Part shown: positions 33,551 through 46,311 of the stretch, piece by piece
Layout of the letters: each line of letters opens with the position of its first letter
Numbering within the stretch: position 1 is the stretch's first letter
DNA from: Sporosarcina sp. FSL K6-2383
Lineage (GTDB): Bacteria; Bacillota; Bacilli; Bacillales_A; Planococcaceae
Reading direction: 5' to 3'
DNA: 64,000 nt
Assembly (NCBI RefSeq): GCF_038618305.1
Contig: NZ_CP152017.1
Location: 3,137,001 to 3,201,000, forward strand
Position numbers and translations under genes: made by a program
Notes under the pieces: model-generated
The model's input: the letters and a program-made list of their open reading frames with translations, nothing else
What the model was told of the DNA's origin: nothing
The model's database searches: none

Positions 33551-33822
33551 AAAAAAACCGACTCCTATCGACACTTTGCTAAGTGTAATGGGAGTCGACC
33601 TTATCTACATTGCGTTTGTTTGATAAATGAATTGGCTTATCTAACTTACGACTTGTAGCTCATCATACATCACAATGATGCATGACAGTGTTATCCCTAT
33701 TCGGAATAACCCCAGCCTGCTGAACTTGACAACCCCAACAAACTTCGGCAAAGCTTCCTTTTACACACGGTCATAGATGTCAATCTCTCGTATGCGACTC
33801 ATAAGCAATGCAGCCTCTACCC
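33551..33822 (-). promoter_or_regulatory. Lysine riboswitch (L-box) with terminator
   Basis: On the minus strand the aptamer runs from GGTAGAGGCTGC (about 33822) through AAGCTTTGCCGAAG, the GGGGTTGTCAAG...GCTGGGGTTA region and CTGTCATGCATC to GATGAGCTAC (about 33655); GTAG and CTAC close the first helix. The expression platform is a terminator CGACTCC...GGAGTCG at 33559-33598 with an inner ACACTT/AAGTGT helix and seven Ts. Lysine binding should switch the transporter gene off. Confidence 0.92.
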
Positions 33823-33957
33823 AATCGGTATTTTATTAACTATACTAGCGTAACAATAAACCACAGTACTTTCAAGTCTTTTTCCAAAAGGATAAAAGTA
33901 TTTATTTTTTTCCTAAAATAATGTCTATGTTCTAGGTATCTTGCGCTTTTCTTATTC

Positions 33958-34716
33958 TTATTTTGGGAGTTGAACTGGAATTTCGACATTAGGCGCTGCT
34001 CCTCCACCACCACTGTAAACTGGAGGGACCGTCCCCGAAATAATCCCCATTGCAACCAAAATTCTTTGTTCCACTTTACTTTCTCGCGTAGCTAGCGGCA
34101 CGATAATCTGAACGTTCACTGTCAAAATAACATTTACTTCGACAGATGCACTGTTTATTCCAAATTCCTTGATGGTTGGTTCTATATCAGTGTGTACTTC
34201 TCCAATGACATGAAATCGGATAGGTATTTTAGGTCCTAGATTTCCAAGCAAAGGAATATTGAGCGCCTGACCAACTGGCACAAAAAAGACAATTCCTTCT
34301 TGGTTTTCCATCGCCTTTGAATCGTATTCGATATTATCGCGCACTGGCAACACGTCAAAATTACCGGCTTCTGCCTGCTTAAGATGAGTAGCAACGAGCG
34401 CGTGTATCTCTCCCACTACACGGTTGGCGGCTTCCGCATTAATCTTTATTACTCCAGTAGACTCATTTGAACTGGTAGGAAACATTTCTTCAACACTAGG
34501 AAATGTAAGGTCCTGTGATGTAATCGCTTTGTTAATGACATGCGCAGAGATAATACGTGTTTGTGCCTCTGCATATCGAACATAGATAGGTGTCAATCTC
34601 ATATTGACAATGTATAGAGATAGGGCAATCGCAATTAGAAACGCTGGAATAAGGAGCGGTAACAATCTTCGTTTCTTTTTCCTAGATTTTCGAGTAATAT
34701 GACTTTGAAATCTCAA
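33958..34716 (-). CDS. yunB: Sporulation protein YunB
   Basis: The 252-residue protein has a basic N-terminus, one membrane segment (LLPLLIPAFLIAIALSLYIV) and an extracytoplasmic domain with the YunB sequence RYAEAQTRIISAHVINKAI and TIKEFGINSASVEV. It is needed for normal spore formation in B. subtilis, which indicates that this organism sporulates. The C-terminus is proline/glycine-rich. Confidence 0.93.
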   Translation of the reverse strand: MRFQSHITRKSRKKKRRLLPLLIPAFLIAIALSLYIVNMRLTPIYVRYAEAQTRIISAHVINKAITSQDLTFPSVEEMFPTSSNESTGVIKINAEAANRVVGEIHALVATHLKQAEAGNFDVLPVRDNIEYDSKAMENQEGIVFFVPVGQALNIPLLGNLGPKIPIRFHVIGEVHTDIEPTIKEFGINSASVEVNVILTVNVQIIVPLATRESKVEQRILVAMGIISGTVPPVYSGGGGAAPNVEIPVQLPK

Positions 34717-34762
34717 AACGACTCCTCCTGCTGTTACAATATGCAGAAAAGGAGCCGTTTAT

Positions 34763-36124
34763 TCAGTTCATTTCAGTGCCATACCAGCCCAACACATCTC
34801 TGATCAGCTCTGGCATACAATAGTCTTTTTTCGCCTCTTTAAGGGTTGGAAAGAAAAATCCAAATGTGAACATATCTAATGTCGCAAGCGTATAAGACTG
34901 TCCTTTGATGACCTCTCGATTCCCCACGTAGAGCTTACCATGACGATTTTCATACAATCTTTCATGTATCATCGCCCCCATCAGCGTACCACGGAAGCCG
35001 AGTCCTTTAATCTCAATCTGTGGCCATTCTTCATTCATTGATAGCTCATACACTTCTTGCAGCTCCGCTCCGTCTAACGTGATAATACATGGGTTTATTG
35101 GATGTGGAAGTAGTGTGTGTAGGCTTTCTTTCGTTACCCATCCTTTGTCTAAGCTGCCAAGAAAAATACCCGCATTAAACAATGCACAATCCGCTTTTGT
35201 ATAGGCAATTAACGCTCGACCGAAAAAAGAGGCTAACGGACTCTCTCCAAATAAATTTTGCGGTAAAGCTGTTGGATTATAAAAAACCCTTTCCTTCATT
35301 GCCTGCTTCCCCGATTCAATAAGTCCAGTCACCTGTCTGACGTCATCCTCAGTACGTGTCAGCTGATCCGCTCTATACAGCTTCGCAGCCATCTCGACCA
35401 CTTTCTTTGTGTCGACATCGATTTCCACCATCACTTGCCCTACATATTCACCATATTTTCCTGTTGCAGCTAGCATCGTATTTCCGATGAGCTTGCCTTC
35501 ATGAAACAGATGATGGGTATGCGCACCGAAAATAACGTCGATTGCAGGACAGTCACGCGCCAATTTCTCATCTTCTTTTATTCCCAAATGTGATAGACAA
35601 ACGATGACATCCGTTTGTTCCTCAATCTCCTCTACAATACGTTGCAATTCAGCACTAGGTGATGTCACTTCCCATCCTAGCTTTGAATAGAACGTCGTAT
35701 ACTCTGCCGTCGCACCAACCACGCCAATTCTCGTCCCTTGCTCCGTTACGTAAATCGTATAGGGCAAAGCCCATGCTGGACGCCCTTGATCAAATAAATT
35801 ACAGACAATCACGTTGAATTCCGCTTCTTTATAAAGTAAAGTAAGCGCTTCTTTCGACATCGTAATGCCTTCATTGTTACCAATCGTAACCGCATCGAAT
35901 CCCGCTTCATTCAATAAACGAACATTCCCTTGACCTTGCGTCCCTTCCGTAAAAGGATGCGAACGATCAACGTGATCCCCGATATCGAATACATAGCAAG
36001 CTTCACTTTTAGCATGATGCATTCGTTTTTTCTCACGTAACAGACGACTGATTTGCGGCCAATTTTCAAAGTGACTATGGATATCATTCGTATGATAAAA
36101 GTAAAGCGTTTCTATTTTACTTAT
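34763..36124 (-). CDS. yunD: YunD metallophosphoesterase/5'-nucleotidase, apparent ATA start
   Basis: The frame extends upstream of the first ATG (36022) through HTNDIHSHFENWPQ, the essential metal motif of the family, back to a TGA at 36131-36133 that is the stop of yunE. No ATG, GTG or TTG occurs in that stretch. ATA at 36124 (SKIETLYFYHTNDIHSH) has GGGGTG seven bases upstream, so I take it as the start. The 453-residue product also has GDHVDR, GNNEG, LSHLG and GAHTHH motifs plus a C-terminal nucleotidase domain. Confidence 0.8.
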   Translation of the reverse strand: MSKIETLYFYHTNDIHSHFENWPQISRLLREKKRMHHAKSEACYVFDIGDHVDRSHPFTEGTQGQGNVRLLNEAGFDAVTIGNNEGITMSKEALTLLYKEAEFNVIVCNLFDQGRPAWALPYTIYVTEQGTRIGVVGATAEYTTFYSKLGWEVTSPSAELQRIVEEIEEQTDVIVCLSHLGIKEDEKLARDCPAIDVIFGAHTHHLFHEGKLIGNTMLAATGKYGEYVGQVMVEIDVDTKKVVEMAAKLYRADQLTRTEDDVRQVTGLIESGKQAMKERVFYNPTALPQNLFGESPLASFFGRALIAYTKADCALFNAGIFLGSLDKGWVTKESLHTLLPHPINPCIITLDGAELQEVYELSMNEEWPQIEIKGLGFRGTLMGAMIHERLYENRHGKLYVGNREVIKGQSYTLATLDMFTFGFFFPTLKEAKKDYCMPELIRDVLGWYGTEMN

Positions 36125-36130
36125 CGGAAT

Positions 36131-36967
36131 TCACCCCGCTATTCCTTCAATAATGGCCCGAACCCCTAATATGAATAGAATAATTCGTAGAGCAATGACT
36201 AGTGTCTCTGATTTCATCTTTTGATTCAGCATTGCCCCTAATTTTGCCCCGATATAAGCAGCCGGAACGACGGGTATTGTGTAAAGCCATGGCACATTGC
36301 CAAGTGATATATGTGTAACTGAATTAACCATAGCCGATAAAAAGACCATGAACATCGACGTACCCACTGCGACATGTGGTGGGAATAGGAACAGGAGAAT
36401 CATAGCTGGAACGATGATAGAGCCTCCCCCAATCCCAAATAGCCCTGAAGCAAACCCAACGCCAAATGTTAAAAGTAACGCAAACCAAACAGGATAGCCA
36501 AAAACAAAAGTCTGTCCCATATTATCCTCAAATGTTCTCTTTTTGCCATGATTAACGAACCAATTGACTGGCTTTAAATATTTTCGTACAAGTAGCAATG
36601 TTGATAGAAGAATAAGTAAAATGCCAAAATATAAATTGAATGATGGTAAATCGAGCCCTTTATTGACAAAGGCTCCGACAAGCGTCCCCGGAACACTTCC
36701 GGCGAAAAATATAAGACCACTTCTATAGTCAATCGTTTTTGTTTTCATATACGATAACGTCGATGCGAGTCCTGTAAAAATCATCATGATGACTGACAAA
36801 CCAACGACCGTTTGCGGTGTAATCCCACTAATCATTCCTAGATTAATACCGACAAAAAGTGTTGCTGGCACAAGTATAATACCGCCTCCAAGGCCAACGA
36901 GCGCCCCAATTACTCCTGCAGCTAGACCAATTACGGCCAATAGTAAATATTCCATTACAATTACCAA
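36131..36967 (-). CDS. yunE: YunE, TauE/SafE-type anion exporter
   Basis: This membrane protein of about 278 residues has eight predicted helices and the two family repeats, VIGALVGLGGGIILVP near the start and ASGLFGIGGGSIIVP about residue 175. TauE/SafE proteins export sulphite or related anions. The start may be TTG 36967 or ATG 36955. It overlaps yunF upstream and abuts yunD downstream. Confidence 0.92.
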   Translation of the reverse strand: MVIVMEYLLLAVIGLAAGVIGALVGLGGGIILVPATLFVGINLGMISGITPQTVVGLSVIMMIFTGLASTLSYMKTKTIDYRSGLIFFAGSVPGTLVGAFVNKGLDLPSFNLYFGILLILLSTLLLVRKYLKPVNWFVNHGKKRTFEDNMGQTFVFGYPVWFALLLTFGVGFASGLFGIGGGSIIVPAMILLFLFPPHVAVGTSMFMVFLSAMVNSVTHISLGNVPWLYTIPVVPAAYIGAKLGAMLNQKMKSETLVIALRIILFILGVRAIIEGIAG

Positions 36968-37824
36968 TCTCCCTCAAAAAAGTTGAGCTGTTTGGGCGTC
37001 AGACTTTCATAGTTGATGTCGAGCATTTTTTGAAATTGCTGCGCATTTCGTGCTGCATGTCCGCCGGAATTATTATTAAAAATAACGAATACTTCCTTCG
37101 TTTCGGCTGTTAATGTTGCGACTGCTTGCTGAATTTCTTTCAACTCAGCCTCATTATAATTATACAGGTATCTCACTTTACGCCATGCTTGATCGTCTCC
37201 AGTCGTATTACGCCAGCCATGGATATTACGACCGTGGAGTCGAACGAGTACTTTATCGGGTCTCGTTGAATTTGATACAAGCGGTATACTTCCATCACCT
37301 GCTTGCGGTTCATCACAAACGGAGTGGATTAGATTAAAATCACGTAAAAATTTTAATGTTCCATCAATGTATTCCGATGAATACCACGACTGATGCCTGA
37401 ATTCGATGGCAATATCAAAACCATGCAATTTTTCACAAACGAAGCTAATTTCTTCGACATTTTCCTTTGTACAATCAAACCAAGGTGGAAACTGCACGAG
37501 AATCATTGCGAGTTTACCCGCTTCTTGTAACGGTGTCACGGATAATCTGAATAACTCATACATTTCGTCAATCGAAGTATAGGGCAGTGGTTCACGATTA
37601 TGTCCAGTCATTCCCTGATATGCCTTCACCACGAAACGAAAATTATCCGGTGTTTCGGCAATCCATTTACGGATATTCCTTTCAGGTTGGATAGCGTAAA
37701 ACGTAGAGTCCAGCTCAACAATCGGAAAGTGAGCACTATAATCAAGTAGCTTTTCTTTTGCCGTTGAAGATGGATCATAGATGGTGGGATGGTCCCCCCA
37801 GCCTGTCAATCCGATTTGAATCAT
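36961..37824 (-). CDS. yunF: YunF, DUF72 protein
   Basis: I chose the ATG at 37824 (IQIGLTGWGDHPTIYD) because AAAGGGG lies eight bases upstream. The 287-residue TIM-barrel-like protein shows the DUF72 markers HFPIVELDSTFYAIQ, FRFVVKAYQGMTGH, and DIAIEFRHQSWY. Function is not established; the genes yunF-yunE-yunD form one tight operon. Confidence 0.92.
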   Translation of the reverse strand: MIQIGLTGWGDHPTIYDPSSTAKEKLLDYSAHFPIVELDSTFYAIQPERNIRKWIAETPDNFRFVVKAYQGMTGHNREPLPYTSIDEMYELFRLSVTPLQEAGKLAMILVQFPPWFDCTKENVEEISFVCEKLHGFDIAIEFRHQSWYSSEYIDGTLKFLRDFNLIHSVCDEPQAGDGSIPLVSNSTRPDKVLVRLHGRNIHGWRNTTGDDQAWRKVRYLYNYNEAELKEIQQAVATLTAETKEVFVIFNNNSGGHAARNAQQFQKMLDINYESLTPKQLNFFEGDW

Positions 37825-38443
37825 CCACCTCGCCCCTTTCAAATACAACGTTAGTATTATTCTAACATATGCTGATGAAAATTTTATTGCAAACGACAAA
37901 CAGTGCATCTAGTAAAACCGTTTCGTGTTCAATTGCCTTTTGATCGCTTTGGATTGAACGACTTCTATACGATGATCAAGATGTCATGATATGTAGGGAA
38001 TAGAAGGCTTCCTAACTAGAGATAAGCGTCCAAAGATTCAATTTTGGACGCTGAGGATTTCTCTAATAGTATCTCTATCTTTATTTTAAGAAAGCGTTAC
38101 TGTCAGTATGTGATAAGTACTTATGAGTTGAAAAGCACTATAAAATTTCTATGATGTGCAGGATGAAGTTCAAGTGATAATTTATATTATGAACGTTTAT
38201 TTTTTAGATGAACCAGAATATCAAAAGGGTTAATTACCACTGGAAGAACGTACACTTCTACCACGTTTTTCACCAGCGATTGCCGCAAGATATACCACCC
38301 GTTGCCAATGTGGTAACGTCAAAAAAATACAAATTTCAACGTTAAGGATTTTGAAAGATAAAGAAAGCCTAACTCCTCGTATCTTAAACGAGGAATTAGG
38401 CTTATGATCTTCCACAAATGCGCCCTTTTCTGTAGGAAAGTTA
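37825..38443. other. Gene-free stretch after yunF with hairpins and a coding remnant
   Basis: A perfect 10-bp inverted repeat AGCGTCCAAA/TTTGGACGCT lies at 38025-38052 (8-base loop). Around 38230-38320 the minus strand encodes LTLPHWQRVVYLAAIAGEKRGRSVRSSSGN, which reads like the tail of a lost gene because nothing upstream fits. I see no intact gene. Confidence 0.5.
38365..38403 (-). terminator. Terminator after the small membrane gene
   Basis: A 16-bp imperfect stem (AAGCCTAATTCCTCGT with ACGAGGAGTTAGGCTT) is followed on the minus strand by TCTTTATC. Confidence 0.75.
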
Positions 38444-38761
38444 TTATGAATAACTTTCTTCCCTCTTGCTATAAATTTCATAAGCAAAATATCCAAATAA
38501 AAAACCTATCCCAGGTCCCCAGGTCATTGCAGATAGTAAGGAAATTGGTGAAAATATGCTTAAAAGTACAGCAACAGCAAAACCAATCATCATTCCGAAT
38601 GGTATTAAACTATCCAATAAATTTTGAGCACCTTTTGTTTTTTTCTTAGCCAGGGTGCCTTTCTCATATTTATGTTTCATTCTTAGAATTACAAATACTG
38701 CAATCCCACCCACTATTACAAGAGGCAATACAGTACGCGCAATATCCAATGCTAACCCCAT
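38444..38761 (-). CDS. Small membrane protein of unknown function
   Basis: I chose the ATG at 38761 (GLALDIARTVLP) because GGAGGG precedes it by eight bases. The 105-residue protein has three hydrophobic segments (LPLVIVGGIAVFVIL, IPFGMMIGFAVAVLLSIF, GPGIGFLFGYFAYEI) with a basic loop between the first two. No family is recognised. It is a monocistronic unit with its own terminator. Confidence 0.7.
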   Translation of the reverse strand: MGLALDIARTVLPLVIVGGIAVFVILRMKHKYEKGTLAKKKTKGAQNLLDSLIPFGMMIGFAVAVLLSIFSPISLLSAMTWGPGIGFLFGYFAYEIYSKREESYS

Positions 38762-39077
38762 ATTATAGACCCTCCTCCCTGTCACTTTTAAGTTGATTCA
38801 ATTTTAACATAGTTCATTCCGTAAAATGGACGCTTTGCAGAAGATTAATCTTATTGAAAATTGGTTACCTTTGCATAATAAACATAATACCCCTATTTTC
38901 GGAAAGTATGTTTTCTATACATGATTCTAGTAGCAAAGACTTCAGCAGCCAAAATTTTGTCTTTAGCTGCTTTTATCTAGTAAGAAGCCGTCTATTCTTC
39001 TCGTTCCCGAAAGCATTTGCAATTCGTGTGTCTATGCCCTTGGAGAGCGTCGGATGAACGACTACCATACAATTACC

Positions 39078-39120
39078 GAAAAAATATGCCAGGATGCGGC
39101 GAAGTTGCATCCTGGCATAT
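39078..39120 (-). terminator. Second hairpin terminator downstream of suf
   Basis: A perfect 14-bp stem (ATATGCCAGGATGC/GCATCCTGGCATAT) with a nine-base loop is followed by six Ts on the minus strand. It backs up the suf terminator about 90 bases upstream. Confidence 0.8.
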
Positions 39121-39185
39121 AAAACACATCACGGTGATCATATAGAATTCGTTTAATCCAAAACAATCCAAAGGCAACTATAAGA

Positions 39186-39219
39186 AAAACCCGTCACAAG
39201 TATTGATGTGACGGGTTTT
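39186..39219 (-). terminator. suf operon terminator
   Basis: A perfect 13-bp stem (AAAACCCGTCACA/TGTGACGGGTTTT) is followed by a T run on the minus strand, nine bases after the sufB stop. Confidence 0.92.
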
Positions 39220-39227
39220 GTTATCTT

Positions 39228-40625
39228 TTAACCGATTGAACCTTCCATCTCGAATTTAATAAGACGGTTCATTTCTACAGCATATTCCATCGGCAATTCT
39301 TTTGTAAATGGCTCGATGAAGCCCATAACGATCATTTCAGTTGCTTCTAGCTCAGGAATTCCGCGGCTCATCAAGTAGAAGAGCTGCTCCTCTGAAACTT
39401 TCGATACTTTTGCTTCGTGTTCAAGTGATACATTGTCATTTAAGATTTCGTTATATGGAATCGTGTCTGATGTAGACTTATCATCCATAATCAGCGTATC
39501 GCACTCGATATTCGCACGTGCGCCATCTGCTTTACGTCCGAAGTGAACGATTCCGCGGTATGTTACTTTACCACCGTGTTGTGAAATCGACTTAGAAACG
39601 ATTGTTGAAGATGTGTTTGGTGCTAGGTGATGCATTTTTGCTCCTGCATCTTGGTGTTGCCCTTTACCTGCGAGTGCAATTGATAATGTCATACCGCGTG
39701 CGCCTTCACCTTTAAGGATGACTGCTGGGTATTTCATCGTTAGTTTTGAACCGATGTTGCCATCAATCCATTCCATCGTTGCGTTTGCATCACAAACCGC
39801 ACGCTTCGTTACAAGGTTGTAAACGTTGTTTGCCCAGTTTTGGATAGTTGTATAGCGGCAATACGCATCTTTTTTGATGATGATTTCAACAACTGCACTA
39901 TGCAGTGAGTTTGTTGTGTAGACAGGCGCTGTACATCCTTCGACGTAGTGTACGCTCGCTCCTTCATCAACGATGATAAGTGTACGCTCGAACTGTCCCA
40001 TGTTTTCCGAGTTAATGCGGAAATAGGCTTGTAGTGGGGTTTCAACTTTAATACCTGGTGGTACGTAGATGAATGATCCACCTGACCAAACAGCAGAGTT
40101 CAGTGCTGCAAACTTGTTATCGGAGTTTGGAATAATTGTTCCCCAATGCTTTTTGAACAACTCTTCATTTTCTCGTAGAGCTGAATCTGTATCCTTGAAA
40201 ACAATTCCAAGATCCTCAAGGTCTTTTTTCATATTGTGATAAACAACTTCTGATTCATACTGTGCAGAAACACCTGCAAGATACTTCTGCTCTGCTTCAG
40301 GAATGCCGAGTTTATCAAACGTACGCTTAATTTCTTCTGGCACTTCATCCCAAGAACGTTCTGTTCCTTCAGATGGTTTTACGTAATAAGTGATTTCGTC
40401 AAATTTAAGTGGGCTTAGATCCCCACCCCATTGAGGCATTGGCATTTTATAGAACAATTCCAATGACTTTAGACGATAATCTAACATCCACTGCGGCTCT
40501 TCCTTCATATTTGAAATCTGTTCAACAATTTCTTTTGTTAAACCACGTTCAGAACGGAAAACAGAGACGTCTTTATCAGCAAAACCATATTTATAATCAC
40601 CGATATCCGGCATTTTTTTAGCCAT
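39228..40625 (-). CDS. sufB: Fe-S cluster assembly scaffold SufB
   Basis: The 465-residue protein matches Suf[30 protein letters not shown] at the N-terminus, and the core [20 protein letters not shown] containing the conserved Cys. The C-terminus is [26 protein letters not shown]. With SufC and SufD it forms the scaffold where clusters are built. It is the last gene of the operon. Confidence 0.97.
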   Translation of the reverse strand: MAKKMPDIGDYKYGFADKDVSVFRSERGLTKEIVEQISNMKEEPQWMLDYRLKSLELFYKMPMPQWGGDLSPLKFDEITYYVKPSEGTERSWDEVPEEIKRTFDKLGIPEAEQKYLAGVSAQYESEVVYHNMKKDLEDLGIVFKDTDSALRENEELFKKHWGTIIPNSDNKFAALNSAVWSGGSFIYVPPGIKVETPLQAYFRINSENMGQFERTLIIVDEGASVHYVEGCTAPVYTTNSLHSAVVEIIIKKDAYCRYTTIQNWANNVYNLVTKRAVCDANATMEWIDGNIGSKLTMKYPAVILKGEGARGMTLSIALAGKGQHQDAGAKMHHLAPNTSSTIVSKSISQHGGKVTYRGIVHFGRKADGARANIECDTLIMDDKSTSDTIPYNEILNDNVSLEHEAKVSKVSEEQLFYLMSRGIPELEATEMIVMGFIEPFTKELPMEYAVEMNRLIKFEMEGSIG

Positions 40626-40644
40626 TTACTATTCCTCCATTCCT

Positions 40645-43617
<2,973 letters not shown>

Positions 43618-43636
43618 TTTGAATCGTCCTCCTCTC

Positions 43637-44416
43637 TTAAACTTCCTGCCCGACTGTCTCGTCTTCGATGCCAAGCTCTTCTTTAATCCAGTCATAACCT
43701 TGTTCTTCAAGTTTATGTGCTAGTTCAGCTCCACCGGATTTAACAACTTTACCTTGCATCATCACGTGAACGTGGTCTGGCGTAATATAGTCAAGGAGAC
43801 GTTGGTAATGTGTGATAATAAGGCAACCGAATTCTTCGCCGCGCATATCGTTGATGCCTTTTGAAACAACTTTCAATGCATCTATATCAAGACCTGAGTC
43901 AATTTCATCTAGAATTGCAAATGTTGGTTTCAACATAAGTAACTGAAGAATCTCGTTACGTTTTTTCTCTCCACCAGAGAAACCTTCGTTCAAGTAACGC
44001 GTTGCCATATCTTGGTCCATTTCAAGAAAGTCCATTTTTTTATCTAATTCACGGATGAATTTCATCAAGGAAATTTCATCGCCTTCTTCACGCTTTGCAT
44101 TAATACCAGAACGTAGGAAATCAGCGTTTGTAACACCAGTAATTTCACTTGGATATTGCATACCTAAGAAAATTCCTGCACGAGCACGTTCGTCAACTTC
44201 CATATCAAGCACATCTTCGCCATCAAGCGTCACTGTACCTGCTGTCACTTCATATTTGGGATGCCCCATAATCGCTTGCGCGAGTGTAGATTTTCCTGTA
44301 CCGTTTGGACCCATAATTGCGTGGATCTCGTTTGTGTTGATCGTCAAATCGACGCCTTTCAATATTTCCTTGCCTTCAATTTCAACGTGAAGGCCTTTTA
44401 TTTCCAAAGTAGCCAT
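43637..44416 (-). CDS. sufC: Fe-S assembly ATPase SufC
   Basis: The 259-residue ABC ATPase has Walker A GPNGTGKST, signature FSGGEKKRNEIL and Walker B FAILDEIDSGLD. It drives SufBD conformational change. It is the first gene, behind a sigma-A promoter at 44506-44478. Confidence 0.97.
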   Translation of the reverse strand: MATLEIKGLHVEIEGKEILKGVDLTINTNEIHAIMGPNGTGKSTLAQAIMGHPKYEVTAGTVTLDGEDVLDMEVDERARAGIFLGMQYPSEITGVTNADFLRSGINAKREEGDEISLMKFIRELDKKMDFLEMDQDMATRYLNEGFSGGEKKRNEILQLLMLKPTFAILDEIDSGLDIDALKVVSKGINDMRGEEFGCLIITHYQRLLDYITPDHVHVMMQGKVVKSGGAELAHKLEEQGYDWIKEELGIEDETVGQEV

Positions 44417-44477
44417 TCAAATACCTCCAATATAATAAAGATGAACGGAATACCGCCCTCTGTTTAGTATCATTCTA

Positions 44478-44506
44478 ATCTTACCCCATTAAGCAATGCC
44501 TTGCAA
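44478..44506 (-). promoter_or_regulatory. suf operon sigma-A promoter
   Basis: TTGCAA (44506-44501) and TAAGAT (44483-44478) on the minus strand have a 17-bp spacer, about 60 bases upstream of sufC. Confidence 0.7.
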
Positions 44507-44674
44507 ATCATTGAGAACTACAAGATTCAGACTTGATTGCCCTGAATTCAATACTTGCAGTTCTCTATTCTTTTAGACAATCCACATTTTCATTTGCCTC
44601 TCTTTATTGAGAATACCAATCACACCGCGTAATCTATTCCATCTCATAATTTCTGATATTCACGGAATCAAGTC

Positions 44675-44705
44675 AAAAAACCGTCGACCATTTTCTGGTC
44701 GACGG
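44675..44705 (-). terminator. metNPQ operon terminator
   Basis: A perfect 10-bp stem (CCGTCGACCA/TGGTCGACGG) is followed by six Ts on the minus strand, twelve bases after the metQ stop. Confidence 0.93.
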
Positions 44706-44717
44706 AGTTCATATTAC

Positions 44718-45575
44718 TTATTTTACTGGAACGACCGAGCCGCCCCATTCTGCTAGAATGAAATCTTGAATTTCCTGTGACTTCAATACCTCAACCAACG
44801 TTTGGATGGCTGGATTATTTTCATCGCCTTCTTGAACAGCGATAATATTTACATAAGGTGAATCCGAAGATTCAATCGCAATTGAATCTTCAAGTGGGTT
44901 TAAACCAGCATCGATTGCATAGTTTGAGTTAATCAACAGCGCATCACCTTCATCATTTGCATATAATTGTGGCATAAGAGCAGCTTCATAATTCGCATCG
45001 AATTGGATGTTCTTTGGATTTTCTACGATATCTTTCACTTCAGCTTTGACCTTTTCGACTCCGTCAGCTAATTTAATAAGTCCGTTCGCTTCCAACATCG
45101 CCAATACACGACCGTGGTCAGCTACTGAGTTACTAATTAGAATGACTGCATCATTTGGTAATTCGTCAATGGACGTGTACTTTTTCGAATAAAGACCAAT
45201 TGGTTCAATATGGATAGCTCCTGCATTCGCAAATTCATAACCAAAATCTGCAATTTGACTTTCAAAGTAAGGTATATGTTGGAAATAGTTTGCATCAAGT
45301 TCACCAGATGCTAAATCCTGATTAGGCAATACATAATCTTGATATGGTTCGATTTCGAGTTCAATACCTTTTTCCTTTAGCAATGGTGCTGCCTCTTCAA
45401 GGATAATCACATGCGGTACGTTTGACGCGCCAATTTTGAGTGTTGTTACTTCCACTTCACCTATATCTTCACTACCACTTCCAGTTGTTTTATCGTCCTC
45501 AACTGTTTTTGCTCCACATGCCGCAAGCGCCAATACAAGCACTGCAAATAAAATACCTGTTAATAACTTTTTCAT
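44718..45575 (-). CDS. metQ: Methionine-binding lipoprotein MetQ
   Basis: I chose the ATG at 45575 (KKLLTGILFAVLVLALAAC) because AAAGGGGAG precedes it. The lipobox LAAC fixes the mature Cys at about residue 20. The NLPA-family domain follows: LKIGASNVPHVIILEEAAPLLKEKGIELEIEPYQDYVLPN. It binds methionine outside the membrane for MetNP. Confidence 0.95.
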   Translation of the reverse strand: MKKLLTGILFAVLVLALAACGAKTVEDDKTTGSGSEDIGEVEVTTLKIGASNVPHVIILEEAAPLLKEKGIELEIEPYQDYVLPNQDLASGELDANYFQHIPYFESQIADFGYEFANAGAIHIEPIGLYSKKYTSIDELPNDAVILISNSVADHGRVLAMLEANGLIKLADGVEKVKAEVKDIVENPKNIQFDANYEAALMPQLYANDEGDALLINSNYAIDAGLNPLEDSIAIESSDSPYVNIIAVQEGDENNPAIQTLVEVLKSQEIQDFILAEWGGSVVPVK

Positions 45576-45642
45576 GTTGTGTACTCCCCTTTTTCTTTGT
45601 TGTTTTATAAAACAGGCAATGCCTGTTGTTCCCAATAGTAAG

Positions 45643-46311
45643 TTACCGCTTGTCTAATTTTTTCACAGCGAAGTCACCAATGAATTGAATGATAAAAACA
45701 ATAATTAAGATGATAATCGTTGCTGCAAGCGTAACGTCTCCACGGTTGCGCTGGAATCCATCTAAAAACGCTAGCGTTCCAAGACCACCTGCTCCAATGA
45801 TTCCCGCCATTGCCGTATAGCCGACGAGTGCAATAGATGTGACAGTAATGCCCGAAACAAGCGCAGGCATCGACTCAGGTAATAGAACTTTGAATATAAT
45901 TGTGCGCGTTTTCGCTCCCATCGACTTGGCAGCTTCGATGACGCCTTTATCAATTTCCTGAAGTGCAATTAATACCATTCTTCCATAGAAAGGAGCTGCT
46001 CCAATAATAAGTGCAGGCAATGCTGCATCAGGTCCACGTATCGTCCCTAGTAGGAACTTCGTAAAGGGAATCAGTAAAATAATTAATATAATAAAAGGTA
46101 TCGACCTAAAAATATTGACGAATGCCCCCGTCACAATATTGGCGAACTTATTGGCCCACAGCTGTCCAGGGCTTGAAAGGAACAGAAGGACACCTAGCAC
46201 TAATCCGATTACTAACGTAAAAAATGTAGATAATACTGTCATATAAATAGTTTCAACTGTTGCTTCCCACATTTTCGGCCAGTCCACATTCGGAAATAGG
46301 GTTTCAATCAT
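45643..46311 (-). CDS. metP: Methionine ABC permease MetP (MetI)
   Basis: The 222-residue permease has five membrane segments and the inner-membrane component motif EAAKSMGAKTRTIIFKVLLPESMPALVSG. It overlaps metN by eight bases. Confidence 0.95.
   Translation of the reverse strand: MIETLFPNVDWPKMWEATVETIYMTVLSTFFTLVIGLVLGVLLFLSSPGQLWANKFANIVTGAFVNIFRSIPFIILIILLIPFTKFLLGTIRGPDAALPALIIGAAPFYGRMVLIALQEIDKGVIEAAKSMGAKTRTIIFKVLLPESMPALVSGITVTSIALVGYTAMAGIIGAGGLGTLAFLDGFQRNRGDVTLAATIIILIIVFIIQFIGDFAVKKLDKR

Larger units (their letters stand above)
38762..39227. other. Intergenic stretch between suf operon end and small membrane gene
   Basis: It holds two minus-strand hairpin terminators (39078-39120 and 39186-39219) and no convincing gene. 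A possible weak plus-strand hairpin AGCAGC/GCTGCT lies near 38945-38975. Confidence 0.5.
44417..44717. other. Intergenic region between met and suf operons
   Basis: It carries the suf promoter (44478-44506) and the met terminator (44675-44705). I see no gene in it. Confidence 0.6.
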
